Positions 13,047-25,400 of a stretch of 64,000 bases of DNA are shown piece by piece. The number at the start of each line of letters is the position of its first letter. Within the stretch, counting starts at the first letter, position 1. The notes beneath the pieces are model-generated. The model was given only the letters and a program-made list of their open reading frames with translations, was not told the origin of the DNA and searched no databases. Both the position numbers and the translations under genes were made by a program. Source of the DNA: Macrolepiota albuminosa (Eukaryota; Basidiomycota; Agaricomycetes; Agaricales; Agaricaceae); contig JAMWFC010000062.1 of assembly GCA_027475525.1 (NCBI GenBank), positions 310,001 to 374,000 on the forward strand, given 5' to 3'.

Positions 13047-16000
13047 TCAAGCATCGTCAGCCGGCACATGGTGCGACAGCCGTTTTCGAGGCGAAAACAC
13101 GACTCCGTGCTCCTGCTCCGAGTCGTCGTCGTCGTCGTCCTCATCAACATCCTCCTCCCGTCCTTTCTCGGACCCAGACGCCTCATCAAAATCCAACTCC
13201 CCATCCTCGTCATCGCTAACACTCGCCCTCACACTCGTATTCTCGCCCAACCACCCCTCTCCACCAACACTCGCAATCGTGGACGAGTCCTCATCAAAAT
13301 ACGCCGGGCCAAACCTATCGCTCGTTCTCCTCCTCATAAGCCCGCCACCGCCACCACTCCCATCCTTGTCGTTCGGACTTGCGCTTGACAGCGACGTTTC
13401 GTTGTCCCCCTCCCTCTGACCCTTCTCATGCTCGTCCCCCTGGTCCTGGTCCTGGCCTTCCTCATCCCCAACAGCACCTTGGCCACCCCGACCTGGGAAT
13501 CGACTAGCACCCAAATCCATCGAAAGCCTCGAAGGCGTCCTCGGCACATACATCCCCGCTGCCACACCAGGCCTCAAGAACCCATAAGACGCACCACTAA
13601 CACCCGCACCGGGCTCGTCGCCCTGTCCCCAGCTCGCAGCGCGCCGCTCAGCCGTGATCGTCCCTTCCGTCCCTTTCCCCTTCCCTTTCCCCTTAGCAGT
13701 CCCATCTCCCTGTCCATGTCCATGGGCGTCGGCCTCGGTGTCGCTCCCGCCCCCACCCCTGCCGTGGTGCCGCTGGTAATGCCTCAGCACCTCCTCGCTC
13801 CGCCGCGTGATAGTGATCGTCCCGTCCGTGGTCGTGCGTGAAAACACAGGCGCGGCGACGCTCGCAGTGGCGGGTGTCGTCGCTGTCGTCATCCTCGGCG
13901 CCGCCGCCGGCATCGTCGTCGGCGACCGAGAAGTCGCCGTAGACGCAGAGGCAGACCCGGAGGCGGAGGCGGAGGCGGGAGAGAACTTGTTAGGCCTCCA
14001 ATGGCGCACCGAAAAGAAATTCGAGAACCGCGCGCGCGGTCGGTCGCGAGTGTGATTGTTATCGATGGGTGTGTTCGTGCTCCTGCTGGTGGTGGGACTA
14101 GTGCTCGTGCTCGTGCTCGTGCTCGTAGGCGTGGCAGCCGTGGTGGTTGGACTCGTCGATGTGGACGTGGACGCACCGCTATGGCCCGTCCGTCCCTTCT
14201 TGGCACTCACATGGGCGTTGCTGCTGCCGTTGCCGCCACCGGCGTCGTGGCGTTCGCGTTGCTGCTGGTATTGGTGGTGGTCCGTCGTACTCACCGACTC
14301 CGCGCCAGCACTCAACAGCGACCCAGACCCCCTGCGGCGGAAAGGTATGGCGCTCGTGCTCCGACTCGCACTCGCGTTCGCGCCCGCGCGCCCCGCGAGC
14401 GGCCAAGGCTCCGTGGACTTGGGCCGGACGCCGACCTCGCCTCCAACCCCGCCCCCGCGCTCGTGCCCGTGCCCGTGCTCCGGCTTGCGGTGCTTCTGCT
14501 TGCCCTTGTCCCGCTTTCCGTGGTACGCGTGCGCGAGCTCGTCGTCGTCGTTGGGGGAAAACCTCGCAGCGACACTCTGGTGCCGCCTCAGACCTGCCCG
14601 CATGCCCGCATGTGGATCGGACATCACAACGCCTCGCTGGCTGGCCTCTTCATCGCGTTCCGCCAGCGAGGCTTCCCTGTTACTGTTATTATTATTGTTG
14701 TTGTTGTTGTTGGCAATGGCGTGAGAGTGGTGTTCCCGGGTGCGCCGGAACAGCGACGACACGCGGCGGGCGACAGAGTTCCAGTTCCACTGGAAGCGAA
14801 TGACGGACATGGCGTCGGACGTCTCGTCCGCGGACACGTCGATCTTGCCCTTTGGCAGGGTCAGCCGGAGCCACTGGGCCGGCTCGGCTATGTCCTGGAG
14901 GAGCCACGGGTGGCGCTAAAAGAAGGGGAGGCGCGTGGGTGAGCGTTTGCCCGGCCCGGGAAGCGGTGAGTGGACGGCGTACCTTGACTTGGTCGAGGGT
15001 GATGCGGGACTTTGGGTCCTTCCTGAGAAGACGGTCGAGGAGACAGACGAGGGTGGCGCCGGGCGTGTGCTCGTCGCGGGGGCGGCGTCCGCCCGTCGGG
15101 ACGCGGTCGGCGCACATGGTGTCCTCCACGGCCCAGTCGAGGTTGCAGATGGAGTTGTAGAGGCTCCATTCTGTGCCGGCGGCTGCTGGGTCGGCGGCGA
15201 ATGGGGTTTTTCCAAAGAGGAGGCAGTAGAGGGTGACGCCGAGGGCCCAGACATCGATGGATTTGGTGATGGGGGGCCGTATGACGGGGTCGTGCGGAGA
15301 GAACGGGCGGCCGGGCGTCGCAGGGTCAAACGAGGGACCTGGAGAGGGGTCGTTTGTGTGCTCGTAGACTATTTCAGGGGCTAAGAAGGACGGTGTGCCC
15401 GCGCGCTTTGTGAGATCAGAGTCGTCGAGAAGAATGTCCTCGGGGTCGTCTCCCTCTGCGGCACCCGCGGCTGCGAGACGCTGGGCATAAGAAAAGTGTG
15501 AGACGCCAAAGTCGGCGATCTTGACCTGACAGCGGTCCTGGGTGTAGAGGAGGTTGGCGGGCTTGATGTCGCGGTGGATGATGCCCTGGTGATGGACTGG
15601 AGTGTGTCAGCAGAGACCACGACACGAGAACCACACAGCAGACATACGATACTCGAGACCGAGCACGGCGTCGCGGACGATGCGGCGTGTCTGGTCATAA
15701 CTGAGGATGGGCTGGCCGTGCTCATTGGACCACTTGACCTCGCCACCGGCAAGGTACTCCATCACTGACGAGAGCGTCGTGAGCAACGGCGTCGAGAACG
15801 ACAATGGCGTGCTCACCCATGTAGATCTTTTCCTTTGAACGGTCGTCGATGACCTCGTAGAGGCGGACGACGTGGGGGTGGCGACACTTCTTCATGATGG
15901 CGATTTCCTTGCGGATCTTGGCCTCGGTGGTGCCGAGACGGTCGACGAGGGGCGTGTGGGCCGACGAAGGGAGGCGCTGTTGCCTGAGCTTGCGGAACTG

Positions 16001-16295
16001 CTTTGCGCGCGGGTTGTCGCGCTTGACAGACTTCATTGCCTGTGCCGAGATCAGCGGCGACGGTGACGACGACGACGGTGGAACACACCACTGGGATGCG
16101 GCGGTCGGCGTGGCCATGGGGCAGCTTGGGGTTCAGCTGGTAGCAAAGGTAGACCTCGCCGTGGTGGCCGTCGCCGATCTTTGCATGGCGGGTGTAGTTG
16201 TTGAGCATAGGGCGTCGGGCATCGTCGACATAGGCGTCGAGGCGGTCGGTCGTGACGACGACGACGGGATCAAACGGCGCGCTCACTCTCTCCAT
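13047..16295 (-). CDS. CaMKK/Sak1/Tos3-type serine/threonine protein kinase
   Basis: Five exons on the minus strand: 16295-16089, 16039-15817, 15764-15648, 15596-14983 and 14915-13047, giving 1009 aa; every junction restores kinase motifs. Visible are the Gly-rich loop IGDGHHGEVYLC (about 40-51), lysine in AMKSVK (72), HRDIKPAN (190-197), DFG (211-213, in KIADFGVSHF), GTPSFLAPE (249-257) and DVWALGVTLYCLLFGKTPF. The DFGVSHF and DVWALGVTLYC signatures are typical of CaMKK/LKB1-like kinases; the fungal members phosphorylate the activation loop of Snf1/AMPK. That substrate is inferred here. The catalytic domain ends near 390 with a DPKSR..HPWL segment. The tail of about 600 residues is low complexity, with an Asn run (GTT/ATT repeats near 14683-14712 on +), Ser/Thr-rich and acidic parts, probably disordered. 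The ATG at 16295 is the first in frame. Confidence 0.85.
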
Positions 16296-16990
16296 GGCCG
16301 CATCGACCAAACTCTTATTTTTTATTTTTATTTTTTTTTCCAGATCTAACAGTAATGACCCCGAACACTCCTACCCACAAACGCACTTGTCTTCTTCTTT
16401 GACGCTCGCCATCACCTGCACACTCGTCAATGCCCCATCTCCATTCTGCCTCACTCCACTTACCATTTCCGCATGTTGCCCACAGCCCTGCGTGTCCAGT
16501 CAGCACACATCGTCCACCCATTGACAAGCAGACTCACCGTCCACGTCGTCTTCCCGCATGTACTGCACTGCACCAGACGGCACACATCCACCACAACAGA
16601 CTCGCTTGCTTGGACCATACCTGCCAAATCTATCCTCAGGGTCAGCCCTTCCTTCACACGTCGTTCACACTAACTTTTGCTTCGATGATGAGTGGAGTCG
16701 GCAAGAAGCGTTTTATCGGATCTTCATGTCCGGATGGCGATATCATCCACGATAATTAATCAATCCGACAGCCGCGGAGTGGGCAAAAAAAAGTATTGTC
16801 TTGACCTAGTTCTTGGCATTGCAAGCTCCACTTTCTATTCCCATTACTCTATCTGGTGATGTGCCTGGTGGTCTGTCTCATGATGCTTCTAGTTTTGTAC
16901 AAAGCACTATGTTGAATTTCTTATATTTCTTTCATGTTTTTGACATTTTCAACTACTTTACAGTGCAAAATACTTAGAGGCAGCCTCTTA
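16296..16990. other. Upstream region of the kinase gene
   Basis: Probable promoter and 5' UTR of the kinase gene. It contains a T-rich run near 16316-16340 (A-rich on the coding strand). Small plus-strand frames (16430-16759) show no motif. Base composition turns strongly AT-rich from about 16.9 kb, which marks the approach of the Helitron remnant. Confidence 0.5.
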
Positions 16991-19900
16991 AAGCTGGGGT
17001 TAGTTTTTGAGTTTTGGACCAGGAAAATAAAGATTAGGAAGGAATATAGGTAGAATATGCATAAAAATGAAAAAATTAATATTTTGCTTATTATATAATT
17101 AAAATTTAGATTTCAATTGAAAAAAAAATCAATATATAACAAAATCTAGCTATTGCAAGGTCTAACAAGTATATAGAACAAGCAAAATAGCAAAAGCTGA
17201 AGATTTTTTTTATATGGCTCTTCTACAGTAAAAAAAAATTCTTAGTAGTGTTGTTACTATTATTTTATTTAGTATAATTAGTATGTTTATCTATTATTAA
17301 ATATGAAATTCAGAGTCATAAAGATTTTTAAAGAGTTCGATTTAAAATCTAGATTGAAGATATTAAAAAATTTCAGAAGTTTAAATCTTGGAATAAGATT
17401 TAGTTTATACAAAAACACTAAATCTATATTAATTCCAATAGTTTTCAGATTTTTCTAGATTAATATAACATTTTTAGATTTATGAGTGCCAAAAGGTTGA
17501 TTATTAGTATTTTGCACTGTAGATCCATCAATTCTACCAGAACTGGTGTGCAAATGATAATCTTGCATGTGCTATTATTTTGACTGCACTAATAGCCTAT
17601 GAACAATGCTTATAATTCAAGCTTATAAATGTTTTATCAGAAAAACATCTATTTTTTAAGTCAGATGCTTGTTTTTAAATTAGATTACACCTATTGATAC
17701 TGCACTATTTGAGTTGCCTATTGATGCTTTGAAGAAGAGAGCAAAGCATTTATGTGTTGCATTGCATAACTCTATCAATTTTTCTAGCTCAAATAGTATT
17801 TATTTAAAAATATCTGTTTTTCAAGTCAGAGTATTGTTTTTAGATCAGATTATATCTATTGATGCTGCACTGTTTAAACCACTTAATTGATGCTTTGATG
17901 ATATTTAACAGACAAAACATTTATGCATTACATTGCATAAAATTTATGAAAAATGGTTGTTTTCTATCTGAGATTATTACTATTATCACATGCTACATCT
18001 GTATAATTGGTATAAACTATAGCCATGTTAGTAGTGGCAACTTATAAAGATTCTATTAATCTTTCTGACTTAGTCAATATTTATTAAACAAAATATTTGT
18101 TTACTGAGTCAGAGCATTGTTTTTAAACCAGATTACATTTATTAATGCTGCACTATTTGAGCTACTTTGATAACATCTAACAGACAAAATATTTATATGT
18201 CACATTGCACTAAATCTATAAAAAATAGTTGTCTTCTATTTAAGATTATTACTATTATTACATACTATATATATATAACTGATATAAACTATAACTATGT
18301 TAATAGTGTAAAGTAAAATAGTATAAAAGAGTAATTGAAGAATTGTTCCTGTTTGCATTGAAGCAGCTTCATTTAGATATTGAATCCATTTTGCATTATC
18401 TTCTAAAAATCATAGGCATTGCATGTTTTTTTATAAGTTCTATATTCAATGCTATTAACTGTTTTCAATTCAATTTATAATATAGCATTCATTATAACAG
18501 TTAGAAGCATTTGAAAATAAAATCTCTTTCTTTGAAAAGATAAAGTAAAATGTATTTTTCTAATTGCATATCTTTTTTGTTAATTTTTCCAACTTTATGT
18601 TTTTGCTTTATAAACAAATTTTATAGAAAAATTTTGATAAATAGTATTATTATTTGGAAATTTTTGATTAGCTTCAAACTAAGCAGTCAAAGCAGTTTTT
18701 CTTAAATTTTCTTCAACAGCAATAGCTTTTAAAGATTTATTATTTTGATAAAAAACTTCATGTTAATCTTTTAAATGCATAGAAAAACTATAAACAGAAG
18801 GCTTTTCAGCATGTGTATTAAATTTAAAAATATGCCAGCATGCTGAGATATATTAAGCATTTAAATATTCTTTAATTTTATTTCTTTGATTTGGCTCTCT
18901 GAAAATTTTTAATATAGTATAATTATATCTTTTATAAATATATTTGATTGCTTCAACTAAAATATATATTTTGACATTGATGTAATATTGATCTTTTGCT
19001 AAAAAAAATAAAGATTATATGATATAACATTACAATTATTATAATGATGACCATTTTTTATAAAATGACAACTATTGTTAAAGTCAAGCATAATTGAAGA
19101 TATTCATTATCACTAAAATAAATTGTTTTTCAAAATTCTTTTAGATATTTTTAAAACATTGTCTATTTATTATATATTTAGTATCTGGCTTTATATTTTC
19201 ACATAGACCATGAACCATATTTATAGTAATAACTTTATAAAGTTCAGGCTAAGCGACTGAATCAGAAATTTGAGCTAAAATCATAGAATCAACTTGTATT
19301 GCACTTTTAATTAATTTATAAAGAAATATTGATATATGCATATATAATAAACATCTTTTCTGAAATTCAATAATATGCACATGCACTACTGCATTTTTAA
19401 AAATACCATCTTTAATTTCTTTTAAAATAGTATTTTCTTTAATTCAAAAATATGTGCAACAATATCAGATTGATCAGCAGCTATTTATTTTTTTCATTAA
19501 TAATAGGTTCTTTTAAAAGAGCTTCTTGAATTAGAAGCAGGATATAGGTAGGCAAATCTGTCGAGCTCTATATCAGTAAAGAAAAAAAGTAAGATAAAGT
19601 AAGAATAAAGCTTGGCTTAAAATATATATACAATATCAACAAAGAAACAATGATGCCATTGTAAATTTTATGACAAAGCAATGTGATATAGCCAGTAGAC
19701 ATAATACAATGCATAGAGAGTTGATCAAGGATCATGTCACTTACATAGACTTTGATTAAAGGCCTTTGATTATTTCATTTTTGAAAATATTTACAAATAG
19801 CTATAAAATCTTAAAAAAGTTATTGCATTTATTTTTCACTTCTAATATGAGATATAGGAAGAATAACATGGTAGCTTTAATGTCATCATTTTTTATCTTT

Positions 19901-20427
19901 AGCAGAAGTATCAACAACACTTTGATATACTTCAGCTCTAATTTTTTTTTATTATGTCTAATTTAATTAAGTTTGGTTTGTTCAATTGAAGTTTATGCAT
20001 TAACAACATATTGCTGGAATAATTTACTACTCTACAGCAAAATAGTATTAGCTTCTGAAATTCTTTATTGAAGCCAATAAATATAATAAGTAGTTTCAGT
20101 AATATATTCTGTTCTGTGCTGACTTTGTAGTTCAGACTAAGAAAAAATATTTAAATGAAATCTATATTTTCTAGTTAAAAATATAAGTGTATAATATAAT
20201 GGTGTATATGCTGAGTGTAAATGACTAATTTGTTTTAGCTGACTACTATGCAAATGCAAAATTATATCTTGATGATTAGAATGTTCCTTCAGAACTATCT
20301 CTAGGAATAATAGCAACTACTTCTTGTTTATTTGAATTGTTATATCTTCTATAATCTCTAAAATTAGCTCAAAGTTTGATCTGAATTTTTTGTGGCTGAT
20401 TTCCTGAAACATCTTTCATAACTTGAT
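16991..20427 (-). pseudogene. Helitron replicase-helicase remnant, middle and C-terminal part
   Basis: A very AT-rich stretch whose minus-strand translation, read across many stops and frame breaks, follows a Helitron protein. Recognisable pieces in order are a segment like VILPISHIRSE, AADQSDIVAHIFELKK, the Helitron_like_N signature VHVHIIEFQKRC (the usual GLPH follows as CLLY here), a segment MVHGLCENIKPD, SVYSFSMHLKD, KTALTA with FEANQKFPNN, and HFTLSFQRKRFYFQMLLTV before the helicase part. Towards 17 kb the match fades and I cannot place the helicase Walker motif or the 3' hairpin end. Many stops are TGA or TAG where Trp, Gln or Arg would be expected, so decay was mainly C:G to T:A. The reading frame continues on the far side of the LINE. 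Confidence 0.75.
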
Positions 20428-20439
20428 AAGCTTGTTTAT
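20428..20439. repeat. Left target-site duplication of the LINE
   Basis: AAGCTTGTTTAT, identical to 26625-26636. Because the right copy follows the poly-A tail, its left edge could shift by a few A. Confidence 0.9.
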
Positions 20440-20610
20440 GGACCGCTTTTGATCTTAAACCATCACCTGCACACCGTGGGAACTCGAACAGCACAGGCTC
20501 GAGAGAACACGGAAACAGGGGAAAGGCAGATTAGAAGTAGATAAACTTTTCGCTTTTCGCTTTTCACAACCTCTACACTACGTGTAAGCAAACATCGTCA
20601 GCAAAGAGAG

Positions 20611-22434
20611 ATGCCACCGGGTAGCGGAGGAGGTGGGCAACCCAAGCCACCCACGCAGCCGCCACGCGTCACAAGGGCGTCGGCCAACCAGGAGCTGAAA
20701 GTCAACTCAGTAGACAGCGCAAGGGAATGGCTATGTGGAAACGGCTACATAGGAGCACCAGCGAGCAGCATAGACGCCGAAGTACTGAAACTGGCATTGT
20801 TTCAAATGTCGCGTAGGACGGACATAACCAACGAAGTCAGGGAGGGAGTGAGAGCGGTCGCATTCGGGCTGGAGTGCATGACGGCCAGGGAAACGGAGAA
20901 GGGAGTGACGGAGGCGGTGGAGAGAGCCATGGAGGGTTACAAAGAGGCTTTGGAAACACTGGCGGAGGCGTCGGTGAAAACGATCAAGGAGATGGCGGAA
21001 TTGGTGAAAGACAGAGCAGACAGAGATGAAATGGAGGAGGGTCAGGTGGAGGAGGTAGAGGGAAGGAAAGAGAGGAGGCGCACAGGGGGGGTTGAAGGGG
21101 GAGGGGGCCCGACATACGCGGAAGCGGTACGACGAGCGGAGCAGGAAGACATGGTGCAACGCGCTCGCAACAAGGCCCGCCAACTGCTTGTCGATTTCCC
21201 AGAAGGGAGCTCGGCCGTAAAGGACCTCTCGGAAAGAGAACTAATTGCGAAGGCAGCAATGGCGAAGGAGCTCATGGGCGTGGCGGGGCTCGACGCCCCC
21301 AAGGTAGAGTTCATTTCTGCTCGTAAACTGAAGAACGGAGGGGTTCTTTATGAGCTCAACGATGCGGAAGCGGTGTCTTGGCTGGCACAGGCAGACGTCA
21401 AGACACTTTTCCTAGAGAAAATAGGGGCCGACGCAAAGGTCAAGGACAGAACATACGCAGTGTTTGCCGAGTTCGTACCCACCGCCCTCGGCGACACACC
21501 CGAGCAAAGACTGGCAGAAATAGAGGAAGCCAACGGGTTACAACCGGGCGAACTGGCGGGAGCCAGGTGGGTTCGTGCCCCTCACACTAGAACTAACCCA
21601 GCGCAAAAGGTCGCACACCTGGTAATCTCCTGCAGCACAGACAGAGGAGCGAATAACATCATTCGCAGAGGGCTCGTTGTAGAAGGAAAGAGAGTCCAGG
21701 CTCGGAAAATGGACCATGAGCCTCGGCGCTGTTTGAAGTGTCAGAAGTATGGTAAGGGTCACCTAGCTGAAAACTGCCCACAGGAAAAAGAGACGTGCAG
21801 CCGATGTGCAAGGGACCACAAAACCAAAGAGTGCAGAGTGACAGACCCCAAGGAGTTCACATGCGTTAACTGCAAAGCAAATGGTATGCGACACGACCAC
21901 ACGTCGGCAACGAGAACGTGCCCAATCTTCCTAGAGGCCAAGGCACGTTTACAGAATAGGACACCTGAGATGAAGTTCAAGTATTACCCCACTGAGGAAA
22001 CATGGACATGGGCACGCACCAATGACGCCAGCGAATTCAGGACGGCAAGCCAACAACGAGGCCCGTACAGTTCGACAGGGCCAGGCAGCTCCTTAGAGGG
22101 AATCACCGCGAGAGGCGAGGGACTAGGCAGACTAGCAAGAGGAGTGATGGGGCGAGAGGGGGGTGGCGCGAGGCAGCCAACAGAAGGCGGTGGGGGAGCC
22201 CACGCAAGCCCCCAGGGTAGCCAGAGGCCCATGACTCAGACCAAGCTGACACATTTTAGACGGAGTGACCTCACTGCAGACGCACCAGGGGACCAGTCAG
22301 GCACACAGGGTGCAGACAAGGGGCACAACCTGCTCGTTAAGTCGAGAGAGCTGGACAACAGGATTGACGACCTCATGGAGGAGCTCACTGCACACAGGAA
22401 GGAATTGAGAGAAGCGTCTCCAGCTTCTCAATGA
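20611..22434 (+). CDS. LINE ORF1, gag-like nucleic-acid-binding protein
   Basis: 607 aa. Starts at the first ATG after the 5' UTR. The N-terminal third is rich in charged residues with possible helices, then a Glu/Gly-rich linker. Near residues 370-450 lie cysteine/histidine knuckles: CLKCQKYGKGHLAENC (CCHC), CSRCARDHKTKEC, and a third starting CVNCKANG with later H and C. This is the usual layout of Tad1/I-type ORF1 proteins, which bind the element RNA to form the RNP. The stop codon overlaps the ORF2 start in ATGA, so ORF2 may be made by termination-reinitiation. No frame damage is seen. Confidence 0.9.
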   Translation: MPPGSGGGGQPKPPTQPPRVTRASANQELKVNSVDSAREWLCGNGYIGAPASSIDAEVLKLALFQMSRRTDITNEVREGVRAVAFGLECMTARETEKGVTEAVERAMEGYKEALETLAEASVKTIKEMAELVKDRADRDEMEEGQVEEVEGRKERRRTGGVEGGGGPTYAEAVRRAEQEDMVQRARNKARQLLVDFPEGSSAVKDLSERELIAKAAMAKELMGVAGLDAPKVEFISARKLKNGGVLYELNDAEAVSWLAQADVKTLFLEKIGADAKVKDRTYAVFAEFVPTALGDTPEQRLAEIEEANGLQPGELAGARWVRAPHTRTNPAQKVAHLVISCSTDRGANNIIRRGLVVEGKRVQARKMDHEPRRCLKCQKYGKGHLAENCPQEKETCSRCARDHKTKECRVTDPKEFTCVNCKANGMRHDHTSATRTCPIFLEAKARLQNRTPEMKFKYYPTEETWTWARTNDASEFRTASQQRGPYSSTGPGSSLEGITARGEGLGRLARGVMGREGGGARQPTEGGGGAHASPQGSQRPMTQTKLTHFRRSDLTADAPGDQSGTQGADKGHNLLVKSRELDNRIDDLMEELTAHRKELREASPASQ

Positions 22435-25400
22435 TGGAGAACGCAATGAACAATGAACAGCGCAAGAGAGACCGACTAACAATCTGGCAACAGAACGTAA
22501 ACAAGTCGCTGATAACCCAACACGCAGTACTAGCGGCGATGAATGATGATATTGACATTTTATGCTTACAGGAACCATACTACGACTTCAACAAGAAGTC
22601 GCGCGCCACGCAAAAGTGGCGACCAGTTTACCCGAGAAATCACAAAGAAAACGAAGCGCAGAAATCAAGGACGGTAATGTTAGTTAGCAGGCGACTAGCT
22701 ACGGATGCATGGACAAGGCTCAACGTAGAGAGCGTGGACGTGGTGGCGATCCGGCTGGAGACAAGTGAGCGCACATTGCGGATATTCAATATCTACAATG
22801 CAGGCGAGCACTCAGGAAGCTTGAGGGCGGTAGAGCGATTTATCAACAGCGCAGAGGGCAGGAGGACCCGAGGCAGAAACTGCGCAGACATATGGGTGGG
22901 GGACTTTAACAGGCACCACCCCATGTGGGACGACCCGAGAAACGGTCACTTGTTCACGCGCCAGAACTTAAACGCCGCTGAGGATCTCATCAATTTGCTG
23001 ACGGCAAATAGAATGGTGATGACGCTCAGACCAAGGGTGCCTACACTTGAGGCCAAGAATACAAAGAACCTAACCCGCCCAGACAATGTTTTTGTAACTG
23101 ACAGTTTGCAAGACAGGATTATCAGATGCGAAGTTCAGAGGCACGACCAATGCCCGCGAGCTGACCATTTCCCCATCGTCACCACGATCGACGCAAAGGC
23201 AGACGAACACGAGGAGGAGGTCGGGTGGAACTTCCGGAAGGTGGAGTGGGACGAATTTGAGGAGGAGCTGGGGAGACAACTGGAGGGCATACCAAGGACG
23301 AGGATTGGGACAAAAGAAGAGATGGAGGAGAGGCTCGGCGACATCATGGACGCACTGACACGGACGGTGGAGGCGAAGGTGCAACGGCGGAGGGGGTCAC
23401 CGTACACCAAGAGGTGGTGGAGCGAGGAGTTATCGAGGATGAGAGCGAGGGCACGGAAACTGGGGAGGGAGTCTTGGAGGAGGATAGCGGACGCCAACCA
23501 TCCCATACATGAGGACTTTCGGAGGGCTAGAAACGACTATGGACAGGCAATAAAGGATGAAAAAAGGAGGCATTGGGAGGAGTGGCTGGAGCAAGTTGAC
23601 ACGAAGACAGTGTGGGATGCGAAAAAGTTTGTGACGGCAGCACCGACAGATGGAGGACGCACGAGGATACCGGCTTTGCAGGAGACAGTAGAGGGCAGGA
23701 CGACGGAGGTGGAAGAAAACAGGGAGAAGGCCAGGCTTTTTCACAAGGCGTTCTTCTACGACAGGCCAAACGACGTCGACACCCACCGAGGCCACCAATA
23801 TCCCCCCCCAGCCTTTGAGTGGACCCCAGTAACAAACGCAGAAATCTATGCTGCCGTCGCAAAGCTGAAGCCGCACAAAGCTCCTGGCCTCAGTGGCATA
23901 CCCAACATCGTGATAATGAAGACGAAGTACACGCTGGTACCATACCTAGGCCCCGTGTTCAGGGCAACATTCACGTGCGGGGCATACCCAGAAAGGTGGA
24001 AAACTTTCAAAACGGTAGTGCTGAAGAAGCCAGGGCGAGACAACTATGGTGACCCAAACTCTTATCGACCTATCGCGCTACTCGACACAATCGCCAAGGT
24101 ATTGTCAGCGTGCGTAAAGAACAAGCTGGCATATCTGATTGAGAAGCACGACATCCTACCGAAGCATCAATTTGGTGGGAGGCCAGGACGCTCCACGACC
24201 GACTCCCTACACAAGCTCACGACGTTTGTGAAAGGCGCTTGGCGACGCAAGAAAGAGGTGGTGGCCCTCTTTCTAGATGTCAAGGGGGCCTTCCCCAACA
24301 CCGTGCCAGAGGTTTTAGCACACGAGATGAGGAAACGAGGAGTTCCGAACGAGGTGGTGGGATGGTTTGAGGCGAAGCTGAGTGGGAGGAAGACCGTGAT
24401 TACCTTCGACGACTACACATCGGCCACAATCCCAGTGGAGAGCGGACTCGACCAGGGATGCAACACATCCGGACTCTGCTACAACTTTTACAATGCCGGC
24501 CAGATAGAGGGTGCCAGAGAGAGGGAAGGAGAGCTAGCGACATCATTTGCAGACGACACGGTAGTGGCAGCGGAGGGGCGCAACATGGAGGAAGCGGCGA
24601 GGAAAGTGGAGGACTTAATGGAGAGAGAGGGAGGGCCAGGAGAGTGGGCGGTGGAACACTTCTCGTTGTACGAAACAAGAAAGTTTGTGGGTGTGGGATT
24701 CTCAAGGAGGAAGAAGAGGAATAGACAGAGAGGAGGAAAGTCGGAGCCCGCACAACGCCCAAGCATAACGGTCGCAGGTATCGACATTCAAGTCAAGCCG
24801 GTCCACAAATTTCTGGGGGTGCTAGTGGATCAGGAACTACGATTTCGAGAACACGCAGCATACGCACAGGGAAAGGGCACAGCAGTACTGATGAATACAA
24901 AGAGGCTGGTGAAAGTGAGAGGAGGAATGAGAGGGGAGTTTGCACGGAGGATATATGAAGCAGTGGTGGCCCCAACGATGCTGTATGCGGCGGACGTATG
25001 GTGTACTCCAGATGTGGTGGTGAACGGGCGGACAGTGGAGGGGTCGAAGGGAGCGAAGGCCAAGCTGGCAAGGGTGCAGAGGATGGGAGCCCTACAGGTG
25101 ACAGGAGCCTTGAGGTCAACACCGAATGATCTACTTGAAGCCCACGCTGGGCTCCTCCCCATGAGCGTACGGGTGCAGAAGATCTGCGTGAGAGCAGCCG
25201 CACGCATAGCATCCATGCCGGAGACGCACCCCCTACACAAGGTGGCCCGCAGGGCAGCGAGGTTTGTCAAGAAACACCGCGCACCACTACACTACATCCT
25301 TAAGGCACTCGGCGAAGACCCAAGGGAGGTGGAGAGGATAGACATAGTGAGGAAGCCACCTGGGTGGAAGTGCCCTGTCGAAGTGACGATCGACAGCTCG

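Noticed and set aside
13428..14942. Long plus-strand open frames opposite the kinase gene (for example 14001-14942)
   Set aside because: They are shadows of the GC-rich, repeat-rich kinase tail; the minus-strand reading has kinase motifs and consistent splicing.
17000..20427. KDZ-type DNA transposon as the source of the AT-rich block
   Set aside because: The readable segments match Helitron proteins (IEFQKR, MVHG, FEANQK regions) and no KDZ cysteine signature was seen.
23430..23876. Minus-strand frames opposite the LINE ORFs
   Set aside because: No motifs; the plus strand carries the endonuclease and reverse transcriptase.
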